NCBI GenBank assembly: GCA_030272155.1
Contig: CP126193.1
Span: 5,890,001-5,954,000, forward strand
Length of the DNA stretch: 64,000 nucleotides
Direction: 5' to 3'
Origin: Tetradesmus obliquus
Taxonomy: Eukaryota; Chlorophyta; Chlorophyceae; Sphaeropleales; Scenedesmaceae
The notes under the pieces are model-generated. The model had not been told where the DNA came from. It saw nothing but the letters and a program-made list of their open reading frames with translations, and searched no databases. Shown here in pieces: positions 11,932 to 23,128 of this stretch (position 1 is the stretch's first letter; each line of letters starts with the position of its first letter). Both the position numbers and the translations under genes were made by a program.

Positions 11932-13433
11932 ATGAGAGGCTACAAGACCTCCATCATCGCGCTACACTGCGCCGCAGTAAGCTCTTTCCATCACTCGACT
12001 CGCTGTTAAGGCAACAATCCGCCGAAATGAAGGCGTACATAGCTCCCAGCTGAAATGGACAGCAGCATGCTGCTGTACAGCACATGTGCACAGCAAATGC
12101 AACAAAGTTTCTCACGTAGTATGTCCGCCTTTCTCTCTCTCACCCTGTGCAGGGTGTATGCGCTATTATCGTCATTGGAATCGCTGCTTACTCGCTGGCT
12201 GAAGTCAACAAGGCCTCCAGGCAGGTCAACCAGTACCTGCAGCAGAGCATGGAGTACTTGCAGGGCCTGGGCTTGGACACAGTTGACTGGATGCAGGAGG
12301 CTGACGTGGCAAGGAAAGGCCCTGAGACCTTGAGGCTGGGGTTCCTGATGTTTGTGGCTGTTGTAGGTGGGTTAGCTGGGAGAGGATAGTTACATGTGGG
12401 TCCTGGCACCATCAACCGTAAGAAATTCGTGTCCCGTAAGTAGGCTGCAGGTGTGAGCCACAACAGGTTGTAGGTAGTTGGGCTATCTGTGATCCTGCCA
12501 GGCTTCATCTTGGTGACGTTGTACAGCATGCACAGCTGCGCCAGGACATTTTGTCCATGGCACAGCATGGCGAAACACGATCGGGGATATTTTAGACATG
12601 GACCTGGCGCAGCTGCGCAGACGAATGGTTTACAGGACAGCCAACACATGGCAGAGCGCAACTTCAACGACTGCCTGACCCTGTGTGTCTGTGTCTGGCT
12701 CTGCTGCCACCTATCACAGGCCTCCTGCTTGATGGTTTCATGGTGGCTCTGCAGCTGCTGCCACGCGTGCATGACGCTACACTCGGAGCCCTGGCAAGTA
12801 AAAGCACAGCAGCATGGCTGCAGCGCCCGTTTTTTGAGGTGGTGCTGTCAGCGCTGTGGTCCGTCATGTGGCTGGCTGGTGCTGCTGCCGTCTCACACCT
12901 TTTGGAGGGCACCGCTGACTGTGCAGGTATGTGTGTGTGACACCTTGTTCTTCACGACTGACTAATCTAAATTCTCATCTCAGTTGGGCTCACATACGCT
13001 GCAGCTGCGCTGCAAAAGTGCATGGGCAGCATCATGTGCACCGCAGCAGTATTGCTCTGGCTTTGCTGCCGCAGTATTGGCTCAGCATAAATTCGACGCG
13101 TACTTCATGCTGAATTGCAAAAAAGCATATGTGCTGTGCCGTGCAGGTGCCGAAGTGTGCGACCTTGCCAACGCGCTGCTGGCCTTCTCCTGGCTCTCCT
13201 GGCTGCTGTGGTGTGCTGGCACAGCGCTCATGGCCTGGACATGGAGCAAGACTGCTGCTGCTGCTGCATGTGCTGCTGCTGCTCCTGGGGCTGCAGCCAG
13301 TGCAATGCTGGCTGACGGCAAAGGCGCCGCGGCGAATGCTGCAGCAGCTGCAGGCAATGTTAAGACTGGTGTCCCAGTGAGCGCTGCGCCGCAAGGTGGT
13401 GAGAAGCCAGGCAGTGGCGCAGATGCGGTCTGA
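11932..13433 (+). CDS. MARVEL-like four-helix membrane protein
   Basis: Exons are 11932-11976, 12153-12366, 12720-12926 and 13147-13433, which close in phase to 250 residues. Four hydrophobic segments are visible: around 16-28 (VCAIIVIGIAAYSLA), 75-100 (GFLMFVAV joined to GLLLDGFMVALQL), 125-145 (VVLSALWSVMWLAGAAAVSH) and 160-185 (ALLAFSWLSWLLWCAGTALM). The tail of about 65 residues is Ala/Gly-rich. This topology, with a short loop 1 and an acidic pre-helix-4 segment, resembles the MARVEL/synaptogyrin-like families of membrane-apposition proteins. The assignment rests on topology, not on a diagnostic motif. The short first exon was chosen because GTAAGC follows it and it supplies a start in phase with helix 1. 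No exon-edge copies were seen in this gene. Confidence 0.72.
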
Positions 13434-14643
13434 TCAGACCCTTGCACGAGGTGCAGTGGAGTGATGCAGACTTCGGCGTGGTTTTGGGGTGTGTGAATGC
13501 ATGGACGCGTTGACGGTGTTGGCAGGCAAACCATACTGAGCAGAACAGATACGCAGCGAAGCATGGTTGGGGTGTTGGTTCAGTTGTTGACCCTGCATGG
13601 TTGGGTGGATGGTCCAGTGCAGACGTTTGTTGGGGTCCGGGCAAGAAGTTCTTGAGTGAAGTGAATGGTAGGAGGTGTGAAGGCGCATGGGGTATCCTCA
13701 TCGCACACCCCCTCCCTTAACTTACGCGGGCCGCGAGTTTTAACACACCACGCGTAGCTCATTCATTCATTCAGTGAAGTGAGTATGCTGCTGCAGTGCA
13801 GTGCCTTGACAAGATTGCTGCAGTGATAGGACAACACAATAGCGCGAGTCAGCTGCCCACTGACCTGAAGGTCATGACATAGGGTAACGAGTACCACATT
13901 TGTAAGTTGCTGCAGGAGGCACACTACTACTAGTACTGTGTTTCAGCTTGTCAAGCTCGCTAGCTAGCTATAGCCTGCAGTCCATGCTGTTACTTGGTAC
14001 TCATGTACCTATTTGTTTCTTTCTTTCCAACGCAACTCCCACTTCGTTGGCCTACGTCTCAACCTATTTGGTTTTTCAAGTCGCCCCTTTTCTCAACCCC
14101 TGACCGCTTCATCCATGGAATGGCCATTACAATGAAGGGCCATTACAAGATCACAGCCTACACAGCCCCGGTCTGTGGGCCACAGTCCTTGCCTGCTGAA
14201 AAGAGAGATCACAGACACTAAGCCAGGATCAGGCCAATGAGCGGTGAAGCCCCGGCAACCCGTCCAGCCGCCACACACACCGATCCGCTTGCCAACGGCG
14301 TCATCACCAAGGTAACCATAACGTTCCGCACAACTGATCCACATTGCAACACAAGTGCAGACTCAAAGAGACAACCACCGCACCTCCAGCCACTATGTAC
14401 GTAACTAGTGTTTGGCACCCGAGTGACACGCTGTTGCTGACTCAGCCACAGCATGCAACTGCTCATGCTGTAGCACTACAGCGCCAGAACTGACCCCCCG
14501 CTGCTGCTGCTGCATCAGTCTGGCTTGCGTCACCCAGCCGCCGCCCATTCTCCCTGAGCGCTGAGAAGCTCAGCCCCCAGCCACCAGCACTAGCTGTTGT
14601 CACCCGGGTGACACTTGAGTGTCACCCCGCTGCTGTAAGTCAC
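13434..14643. other. Convergent intergenic region
   Basis: This lies between the ends of two converging genes. It holds a TGTAA at 13901 (plus strand) and TTACA motifs at 14127 and 14143, the minus-strand equivalent for the derlin gene. No coding exon is supported. Confidence 0.5.
13901..13905 (+). terminator. TGTAA polyadenylation signal, MARVEL-like gene
   Basis: TGTAA lies 468 nt after the stop codon. That is longer than the usual 3' untranslated region here, so the assignment is tentative. Confidence 0.35.
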
Positions 14644-14705
14644 TCAGTCCTGGTGTTGATCACCCAGCCGCCGCCCCGTCCCACGGAACGCCGAGAAGCC
14701 TGCCG
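14527..14705 (-). repeat. Copy of the derlin 3' coding end
   Basis: The segment CACCCAGCCGCCGCCC followed by a CCGAGAAGC-like stretch occurs at 14659-14700, inside the derlin last exon, and again at 14529-14570, beyond its stop codon. The spacing is about 130 bp. The outer copy is diverged and non-coding. Confidence 0.7.
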
Positions 14706-15906
14706 GCGTGGCATCCGCCGGCCGCAGCGGCGGCCCGATGCCCATGTTCGACACCATCACCTTAAGCCACTGCGGCGTCGGCAGCAGGCTCGGCCTGCCT
14801 GCCTGTGTGGGGTAGAGCTCCGTAAGCCAGTAGTAAAGGTGAGCCACAATGATACCGCACACATCGGGCTTGGGGTCTCCTCCGAGCACTACTGTGATGC
14901 CTAGGAATGCAAACGGCAGGTAGAAGGACTGCACCTGAAACAGCCCCATAATGCTGACCTGCTGTGTGGGGAAGTGCCGGCTGTACAAGTAGATCAGGCA
15001 GAAGATGAGGGCTGAGGCACACGTAAAGAGCCCCAGGAATGGGAATGCCAGGGCCATCAAGGAGAGGCTGATGCCGCAGAAGAGCAGCATGAAGACCATG
15101 TCGGCTGGCGCAAACATGTAGGTCTGCGTCTCCAGGATCTTGCCGTACTGCAGCAGCCAGATCATGTTGAAGAGGAACTTCATGCCGAAGGGCCCGATGA
15201 AGAAGTGGTTGGTCACCAGCCGCCACACCTGCGGCATGATGAAACAAAGGGAAAGATTGCAATGTAGTGGTTCAGCATGTGTGGTAGGGACAAAACGAGT
15301 GAGTCGCAGTGGTCGGTGGCGAAGCGTTAGATGCACAGAACACGCACAGAACACCACCAGCTGTGATGCTGCTGCTGCTGCTGCTGCTGCTTCTCTGTTA
15401 CTGCTTATTGCGTGGCGGTGTACTGCCTGCTGCGTTGTATTCCCGCTGCTCTGCTGCTGCTGGCCAACCATGCCAGCGCACAAAATGGCTCTCATTCTCT
15501 TTATTGCTGCTGCTGCTCAAGCTGTTCAGCATCAAGGAGTACCGGTACACTGGCACTTGAGTACCGTAACAACAGCATGAAAACATGAGGCCCACCACTT
15601 TTTAACGAACCCAGATCACCAGCAGCCGCAGCTGCCACTGCATGCTGGCCAACAGCGCTAGCTCCTGCTGCTGCTGCTGCTTTTGCTGCTGTTGCTGCTG
15701 CCACTGCTGCTGCTCACCTGGTACTCCTGGAAGATCTTAGGCCGGATTATCACGATGCTCCATGGGTTGACTAAGCCCAGGTACGATCCTAAGGTCGTCA
15801 GGAAGCAGGCTGCTGCCATAAAGCGTGTGATGCGAGGCAGACTGTCCCACCAGTTCTGCACTCCCCCACCCGCCTGGCCCACATCCACCACCCCGCGAGG
15901 CGGCAT
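14644..15906 (-). CDS. Derlin (ER-associated degradation membrane protein)
   Basis: Derlins are rhomboid-like pseudoproteases of the ER membrane that help retrotranslocate misfolded proteins to the cytosolic p97/proteasome system. Two exons (15718-15906 and 14644-15228, minus strand) join in phase 0 to give 257 residues, typical for the family. Residues 20-35 (LPRITRFMAAACFLTTLG) match the derlin start PPVTRTY. The junction reads IFQEYQ then VWRLVTNHFFIGPFGMKFLF, equivalent to FKQYQIWRLITNFFFFGPLG, including the conserved WR pair. Several hydrophobic helices follow, and the soluble tail includes a Gly/Pro-rich stretch. The last residues differ from plant homologues and sit where the 3' end has been duplicated. 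The gene is divergent from Pol eta with a 534-bp gap. Confidence 0.93.
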
Positions 15907-16440
15907 TGCTATGGCTTGTTTAAGATGCTGTAATTGATGTGGTCGCAGTCGTCGGCAAATGGGTCAAGGGGGGCTCGGGATGGTTCGCCAACTGCCTTGC
16001 TGTCCTTTGCAGTGACTACGGATCCCCTGTATGCTTATCTAGGAAGACAGCAATAACCAGCTGCATCAAACTTCACAGCAATGCTCGTGATGATCACGTG
16101 CACCGGGACCACGGGTCGGGCTGTGCTGTCGTTCCTTGTCATCTGTCATGCCACTGTGCTGTTCAGCAGCCATCGCAGAGGGAAGCGGGTAATGAGTTTC
16201 TGGTCGAATTGTCATCGTATTTGAACGTTTCTGTCACTCGCATGCCTAACGTATTTTGAACTGCACTGCTGAGCAGGTGCTCTGACAGGGTCACTGGTGC
16301 CCAGCTACCTCCGCAGTGTATGTCACTTCTGTAGCCTCCTGCAGCAAATATGATGTTTCCGTCTGACCCTTGGGGCGTCGCCTGGTGCTGAGCCTTCCGT
16401 GTAAACAGCAGCAGCAGCAGCACAGACAGCCACAGCTCTG
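15907..16440. promoter_or_regulatory. Shared divergent upstream region, derlin / Pol eta
   Basis: This 534-bp gap separates two outward-facing start codons, so it should contain both promoters. No TATA box can be assigned with confidence. A CAG run lies at 16407-16421, just before the Pol eta start. Confidence 0.45.
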
Positions 16441-16619
16441 ATGCGTGTGCTGGCTCATGTGGACCTGGATGCTGTGAGTATACATATCTTTATCCCTGTA
16501 CAGCAACTCCGCACATACATTCTACAAATGAAGCAGCTAAGATTTCATACCAGCCTGCAACAGGCAGCGCAGCAGCTCAGCATGCACAGCATCCAACGTT
16601 TCAGCACAGCGTGACAGTG

Positions 16620-16655
<36 letters not shown>

Positions 16656-19600
16656 GCTCTCAACATGCAGTTCTACACTCAAGTAGAGGTGCAGCGTAAC
16701 CCCAGCCTGAAGGGTACACCTGTAGTGGTGGTGCAGTACAACCCGGTAAGCACGCATGTGGCGCTGCTGCACATTTGTGCAAGTGTACAGTAGCAAAGCA
16801 GCTGTCCTGCAGGCATGTTAGGCTGCACTCTCTCTTCAGCCTCGAGTCATGACGGCATGCAGCCTTGCTCTTGCATGCTTTGCCTGCTGCAAGCCCAACT
16901 GTCGTTGCAGCAGCGCATCAAACATGGTGCTTGATGCTGCGGCAGCTGTTGCAGCCGGAGCAGTGTTGCAGCAGGCGAGCGAGCAGCAGCTGCCAGTGAC
17001 ACAGCAAGGTGGTGCAGTTTCAATGCATTCTTCAACCCAACATAATCTCCTGTGTGTACACTTCCAGAGCCTGCTGCTCATTACTCATTGTAGTGTGGAA
17101 TGTGCAACTGATTGTATATACAACATGCATGCTGGTGCAGTATGGCGACCTGCGCACAGTCAAGCCCTCAGACAACAGGCTGTTCCCTGACAGCAACGGC
17201 AGCATCATCGCTGTATCATATGAGGCACGCAAGCATGGCGTCAAGCGGTGAGCAGCAGGCACAGCTGCGGCACTGGCGGCGGCAGCAGCAGCAGCAGCAG
17301 CAGCAGCAGCGGCAACAGCATGGCATGTGTGTGAGGGCAGCGCAGCCGGTTCAACTGGTGCTGCAACAACACAGCAGCTTGCTGCACAGCTCAGGTCCAG
17401 CAAACTGGCAGTAAGCAGAGTTTTCTGTCTGACGACACATATCTTGTGCTGCTTGTGCCTGCAGAAACATGATGGCGCAGGCAGCCAAGAAGCTGTGCCC
17501 TGAGCTCAACATTGTGCAGGTGTGGCGCCAGCATGGCATGTTTGTGACGCCTCTACCTGTGCCTGCTGCGAGTCTCACTGCCTGTCATGCATTTGCCTGA
17601 CACACCAGCCAGTGAGGCAGTGCCTCATCATCAAGAAGTGTTGTTGAAGTCTGCTGCTGTTTGAGCTGAGCAGCTGCCTGCCATGCTGCGCTGCATTATA
17701 AGCAGAACAGATTGTTGACCAGGCTGCAGCCGCACTGCAGGCATTGTTTCTGCGGCCTGGCTCTTGCCCACTTTCTGCTGCGGCTGCTGCGGCTGCTGCT
17801 GACCTGTGCAGGTACCTGTTTCGCATGGCAAGGTAGACACTCAGATCTACCATGCTGATCGCAGGCTGCTGCTGCTGCTGCTGCTGCTCTGCAGGTGCCT
17901 GTTGCGCACGGCAAGGCAGACATTCAGATCTACCGTGATGCTGGCGCTGCAGTCATCAGTGTGCTGTCATCTGACGGGGCGATCTGTGAGCGCGCCTCAG
18001 TGGATGAGGCGTACCTAGATGTGACAGCAGGCGCACAGCAGCTGCTGGCAGCAGCAGCAGCAGCAGCAGGTGGTGGGGATGCTGCATGTGATGCATTGCA
18101 GGCACAGTTGGGTGCTGGTGGCGGCCAGCAGCAGCAGCAGGCAGTTGATGATGCTGGTGCGCAGCCGGCTGCGGTTGGGCCGCTGCTGCCCCTGCCGGAG
18201 TCGATTGAGGGGTGGCACGTCGCTGATGCTGCGGTGGGTGGCTCTGTGTGATGCATCGCACCCTAAGAAGAGGCTGTGATTATCAGCCAACAGACATGTG
18301 TGGCCGCCTGGTGGACTCGCCTTGCTGCCTGCTGGAGCCATGACAAGCTGCTGCTGGCTGCTGCTGTCTCATAATCTGTGATTCATACATGCTGCTGCAG
18401 GAGCCTGGTGCAGCTGGCGTGCCCGCATGGTGGGCGCGGCGCCCCGCCTGCTGGAGCAACGATGAGCTGCTGCTTGCTGCTGCTGCTGCTGCCTCACAAC
18501 CTTTGATCATACATGCTGCTGCTGCAGGAGCCTGGGGCCTGAGCTGCTGCTGGCAGCTGCGTCAATCTGTTGTGGCTCATGCCATCCAAGATGGCGCCAG
18601 GACCTACATGTGACTATCCTCTCTCTTATAACCTGGGATCACGCATGCTGCTGCAGGAGCCGCGTGCAGCAGGTGTAGCCGCATGGTGGGCCCGCCCGGC
18701 CGCCTGCTGGAGCAATGATGAGTTGCTGCTGTCTCCTAACTGCTTTTTTACAAACTGTGTTTTATGTATGTTGCTGCAGGAGCCTGGTGCAGCTGGCGTG
18801 GCCGCATGGTGGGCCCGCCCGGCCGCCTGCTGGAACAATGACGAGCTGCTGCTTGCTGCTGGTGCTGTGGTGGTGGCGCGGCTGCGTGCAGCGGTGGCAC
18901 AGCAGCTTGGCTACAGCTGCTCTGCTGGCATTGCACACTCCAAGATCCTGGCAAAGCTGGGGTCAGGTGAGGGATGCTGCGATGCTGTCAAGCACTGGGC
19001 AATCCATTGCGGAGCGCCAAGACGCTTACATGTTTGGAAGGGGCGTTGCAGGCGTTGCTGTGTGCTGCATACCCTCATGCTGAGTTGTTCTCAGACCAGC
19101 CCGCTTCCAAGTGCGTCGCTCCTCCACAGCTTGCACTCTGTGCGCTCAATGGCGTTTTGTCAATGTGGTGACATATTGCAGGCCTGAACAAGCCTGCGCA
19201 GCAGACGCTGGTGCCTGCTGCAGCCGTGCCTGGGCTGCTGGGCCCGCTGCCACTGCCCAAGCTGCGCCAGCTGGGCGGCAAGTTTGGGGAGGAGCTCATG
19301 ACGGTGCGAGGGCAGCAGCGCTTGGTTTGTTGAACGTTTTGGAAATAAATGACTTTATACTAGCATCTGCTCAGATTGGGGCCATGTGCACTTTCAGCTT
19401 GGCATGCCAGCTGGGCGGCAAGTTTGGGGAGGAGCTCATGATGGTGCGAGGGCTGCAGCGCTTGGTTTGTTGAACGTTTTGGAAATAAATGACTTTATAC
19501 TAGCATCTGCTCAGAGTGGGGCCATGTGCGGTTTCAGCTTGGCATGCCAGCTGGGCGGCAACTTTGGGGAGGAGCTCATGACGGTGCGGGCCAAATTGCA

Positions 19601-19885
19601 CAGCTTGGTTCGCTATGTAGTTTGAAATTCCCACTACTGGGCAAAACCAGCATCTGCCAAAATGGGGGCCATGTGTGGTTTCAGCTTGGCACGCCACATG
19701 CTGTGAGCGGCAAGCATTGCAGCTGGACATGCACGTCCACAGCAACTAAACCTATGTTTGCACAGCACACTCAAGCATCAACCTGCTGCTCATCGTTGTC
19801 CTTGGGCGAGTGGCTTGCCTTTGTCAACGCTGCAATACACACGGGTGTTGCAAACACAGGAACACAGCCCACTCGTGGACGCCTG

Positions 19886-19937
<52 letters not shown>

Positions 19938-21510
19938 TTGAACCTCCTCCTGCAGGGCCTGGGCGTGTCCACAGTGGGTGAGCTGGCTGCGGTGCCGCTG
20001 CCGCGGCTTGAGGCGCTCGTTGGCCTGGAGAACGCTGCCTGGCTGCAGCGCCTGGCACAGGTGCGGCGCAACTGCATTTGGTAAAACAATTTGATGACAT
20101 GCCAAGTTGACGCAGTGTTATGTCAGCTGCACGCACCTCAAGCTGCCAGATTTTGCCTGGCTTCATGCTGCACTTGCAGCAGGCACCAGAACATCAAGCC
20201 GTGCACACCTACATGCACTGCTGCCAGCGATAATCACACAGCCAACACCCTACTGCTGACAGCCAGTCTTGCCTGCGCTCCATGAGTGTTGCAGGGCAAG
20301 GACGATGAAGAGGTCAAGCCCCGCACCCTGCCCAAGTCCATCAGCTGCGGCAAGACCTTCCGCGGTGCCTCCGCACTGACAGGCCTCACTGCGGTGCATG
20401 GCTGGCTGAGCCAACTCGCTACTGAGCTGCAAGAGCGGCTAGACAACGACAGGCGGCAGCACCAGCGCACGCCTAGCCAGCTCACGGTGTCAATTGACAC
20501 ACTAGCAGCCGCTGCGGCAGGTGGGTAGATGGGTGGCTGGCTGGCGCTTGGTGGGTGCTGGAGAATGCACTGGCGTGTAGCGCTATGGCGGTGATCTCGC
20601 GTGCGAGAGTGTACATTGTGTTCTGCGGTGCATGGCTGGCTGAGCCAGCTGGCTTCTGAGCTGCAGGAGCAGCTGGATGCAGACAGGCGGCAGCACCAGC
20701 GCATGCCCAGCCAGCTCACGGTGTCGATCAACACACTGGCTGCTGCTGACGCAGGTGGGTCTAGCCGTATCATGCAGTCATTTGGTGCTCTCTAAGCCAT
20801 GGCCCAGCAACAGCAGGCCTGCTCCTAGGACCATGCACCGTGTAGGTGCATGCTGTTTGGAGTCAAGTGCGTACACGTGCTGACCTGCTGCTGTGTGTGC
20901 TGTATTCACCCACAGGTCCCGACAGCGCTACTGTTCCAGGCGCCAGCGCTGCAATCTTCCAGGCTGCTGCAGCCGGCCCTGCTGCTGCTGCTGCTGCTGG
21001 GCGCGCCACGCCGCAGAACTGGCGTGCTGGCGTTGCTGCTGTGAGCCGCTCCACGCCGCTGCGGCGGCCTGTGGCCGAGGTGATGGCTGCTGATGCGCTG
21101 AAGCTGGTCAAGAAGTGGGCACGCGACAGGTGCGCGGTTTGTCATTGACAGATTTGTCGGTGTCGTTGTGTTTAGTTTGCTTGAGAAGATGGTGAGCAGC
21201 AGGGATCCTGCAGCGGTCCTTGGCAGCAAGTGTGTGTGTGTGATGTGTGGTCAAGCATAACTTAGTCTTGTGAAGTAAACAGGATTGTGTGCATGTGAAA
21301 GGACCTGTTCTGGCTGTCGTAACATGTTACATTGTGTCTGCCTGCAGGGGCCAGGGCTGGAAGATCATTGGCATGTTCATCTCAGCATCCAACTTTGTGG
21401 CGGCACCCACAGGTGCATCAACGCTGGACAGGTTCATGGCTGCTGGCCGGCAGCAGCAGCAGCAGCAACAGCAAGCACCGGCTGACTCAACAGGCACTGG
21501 TGCAGCAGCA

Positions 21511-21541
<31 letters not shown>

Positions 21542-22148
21542 GTGGTGGGTCCAGCTTCAGCAGTGGCATTGCAAGTGGCGGTGAGGAGGCAGCGCTCACT
21601 AGCAGGCAGCAGCAGCAGCAGCAGCAGCATGAGGTGGATGGTAGCCCAGGAGGCCTCACAACCAAAGGCAGCAGTGGCAGCACAGCAAGCAAGAAGCGTC
21701 CAGCTGCTGCTGATATGGGCCGCAGCCGCAGCAGGGCCAAGGCTGCTCAGGGAGGTGGGCTACATGCCTTCTTTGCAGCGACTCCTGCAGCACGGCAAGC
21801 AGCAGCTGAGCCAGATGGCTGCACTGCCAGTGCACATGCAGCTGATGATTTGGTGGCCGGTGAGCAGGCAGTGGAAGCTGGCGGTGAGCTGGCAGCAGCT
21901 GTGGCACTGTCAGAACAGCAGCAGCAGCGGCAGGATGGTGGTTTGTCAGGCGTTGTGTCTGACAGCCTCCAGATTGCTGATGGCTGTGCTGACATTGAAG
22001 ATGCTGCGCCTGGGACTGGAGTGTTGCAATCAGTGGTGGCACAACTCGCTACAACAGGCGGCAGCACACAGCAGCAGCTAGGCACGCAGTCGCAACCCAG
22101 CCAGGTGGTGGTGGCATCCCTGGGCGGCTGGTTGGATGCGGCAGCTAC

Positions 22149-22188
<40 letters not shown>

Positions 22189-22376
22189 GGCCAGGTGCAG
22201 CACAGCCAGCCGCAACTGCAGCAGGAACAGCAGCAGCAGCACCCACAGCAGCGGCAGCAGCAGCCTGGTCAGCATTGTGACATTGTGCTGGCTCCTCATC
22301 ATCAGCAGTCAGGGCATGATTACTGCCTTGAGACCGAGGGGCAGCAGACGATTGAAGTAGAGGAAGCAGCACCAAT

Positions 22377-22424
<48 letters not shown>

Positions 22425-22701
22425 CGGCAGCCCGCAAGCCACCTGGCAGGCTCCAGCGCTGCTGCTGTCAGACATCGACCCTGCTGTTCTGAGTGAACTT
22501 CCGCTGGAGATCCAGCTGGAAGTTCGCAGAGCAGCCAGGGCAGGCAGCAGCAGCACTGGCGGGGTCACTGGCAGTACCAGTGGGGCTGGCAGTAGGGGTA
22601 AGGGAGGGGCAGGGAGGCACGGCAGGGGCAGGGGTGGGGTTAGGCAGCAGCAGGGCACTCAGCATGGCAGCATCAGCAAGTACTTTAAGAAGTCGGGCTG
22701 A
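16441..22701 (+). CDS. POLH: DNA polymerase eta (Y-family translesion polymerase)
   Basis: This enzyme copies past UV photoproducts such as thymine dimers. Eleven exons close to 938 residues: 16441-16473, 16671-16745, 17141-17247, 17465-17519, 17895-18233, 18780-18966, 19182-19303, 19956-20060, 20295-20520, 20916-21129 and 21348-22701. The tiny first exon encodes MRVLAHVDLDA; it joins FYTQVE to give the metal-binding HVDLDAFYTQVE (Asp8). YEARKHGVKR lies at 63-72 and CERASVDEAYLD, with catalytic Asp127-Glu128, at 121-132. The little-finger region includes LPKSISCGKTFRG. The last exon is mostly Gln/Ala/Ser repeats. It carries a UBM-like ubiquitin-binding motif at about 863-880 (DPAVLSELPLEIQLEV) and ends in SISKYFKKSG, a PCNA-binding-like tail. 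UBMs rather than a UBZ are known in plant Pol eta. Confidence 0.95.
16620..16657 (+). repeat. (CTG)12 tract in Pol eta intron 1
   Basis: About twelve CTG units sit 15 bases before the exon 2 acceptor (AACATGCAG at 16662-16670). This is another CTG run immediately upstream of a 3' splice site. Confidence 0.85.
17810..17940 (+). repeat. Tandem copy of the Pol eta exon 5 start
   Basis: A segment encoding VPVSHGKVDTQIYHAD begins at 17815 after GTGCAG. It copies the working start at 17895, which encodes VPVAHGKADIQIYRDA. The spacing is 80 bp. The copy runs into a CTG tract instead of continuing the exon. Confidence 0.85.
18390..18860 (+). repeat. Four tandem copies of the Pol eta exon 6 start
   Basis: Segments starting GAGCC after CTGCTGCAG begin at 18401, 18528, 18657 and 18780, spaced 127, 129 and 123 bp. 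The first and third encode near-copies of GVAAWWARPAACWNND. The second is cut to a few codons. Only the copy at 18780 continues into the helix ending in AGIAHSKILAKLGSG. All four keep the acceptor and an upstream CTG-rich stretch. Confidence 0.9.
19265..19595 (+). repeat. Three tandem copies of the Pol eta exon 7 end and donor
   Basis: The segment encoding QLGGKFGEELMT followed by GTGCG occurs at 19268-19303 (working), about 19409-19443 and about 19549-19583, at 140-141 bp spacing. The intron sequence between copies (GAACGTTTTGGAAATAAATG) is also repeated almost identically, so the second duplication is recent. A weaker fourth trace follows near 19670. Confidence 0.9.
19887..19935 (+). repeat. 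(CTG)n tract upstream of Pol eta exon 8
   Basis: About fifteen CTG units occur 20 bases before the CTCCTGCAG acceptor at 19955. Confidence 0.85.
20385..20760 (+). repeat. Tandem copy of the Pol eta exon 9 second half
   Basis: The last 130 bases of exon 9, from the codons for TAVHGWLSQLA to the donor at 20521, are repeated at about 20625-20754, ending in a second donor at 20755. The spacing is 234 bp, longer than most sets here. Substitutions in the copy are mostly silent or conservative (ATELQERLDNDR versus ASELQEQLDADR). That suggests a recent copy or one kept for use. Confidence 0.88.
22379..22425 (+). repeat. (GCA)15 alanine-coding tract in Pol eta exon 11
   Basis: An uninterrupted GCA/AGC run encodes about 16 alanines just before the UBM-like motif. 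It is one of several Gln and Ala homopolymers in this exon. Confidence 0.85.
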
Positions 22702-23128
22702 GGCTGGCTTGCAGCTGGTTTGCTGAAGATAAGGCCATAGGGAAGCATAGAGAGGATTGGTTACTAGTTGGGTCCTGGCACCAAGCAGAGCAAGCCACCC
22801 TCTGTGGCTTTGTGGTTTGGGGTTTGACAAAGGACTGACAAGGCAACTTGTAACTGTCGCGTGGCGCGTGTTGCTCTAGCTCTACAATTGAAGTGTCGCG
22901 TTCGTCAGGAAATTGGTCATACGTCTTTGCTTCGCTGTCCACATACGTAGCGTGCACGTGCCGCATCCGGCGAAGTGATCCTCTTGTGGCTTCTGTTGCT
23001 TGCCAGGCTGGGTACGTAGCAGCAGTCAACGGAGACAAACAGCTTGCAGTTTAGGCAGATAGCGGATACGTAGCTACCATTAGTTCTGATCGCGCAAGCG
23101 ACAGATGCCACCTCAGTAGCAGCAGGAC
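22702..23128. other. Intergenic region, Pol eta to COX19
   Basis: Contains the Pol eta 3' untranslated region with a TGTAA at 22849 and presumably the COX19 promoter. No gene was recognised. Confidence 0.5.
22849..22853 (+). terminator. TGTAA polyadenylation signal, Pol eta
   Basis: TGTAA lies 148 nt after the stop codon, a normal distance for a green-algal transcript. Confidence 0.6.

Noticed and set aside
12984..13090. Extra exon in the MARVEL-like gene
   Set aside because: A hydrophobic open segment follows a CAG, but the four-helix protein closes in phase without it and it soon hits a stop.
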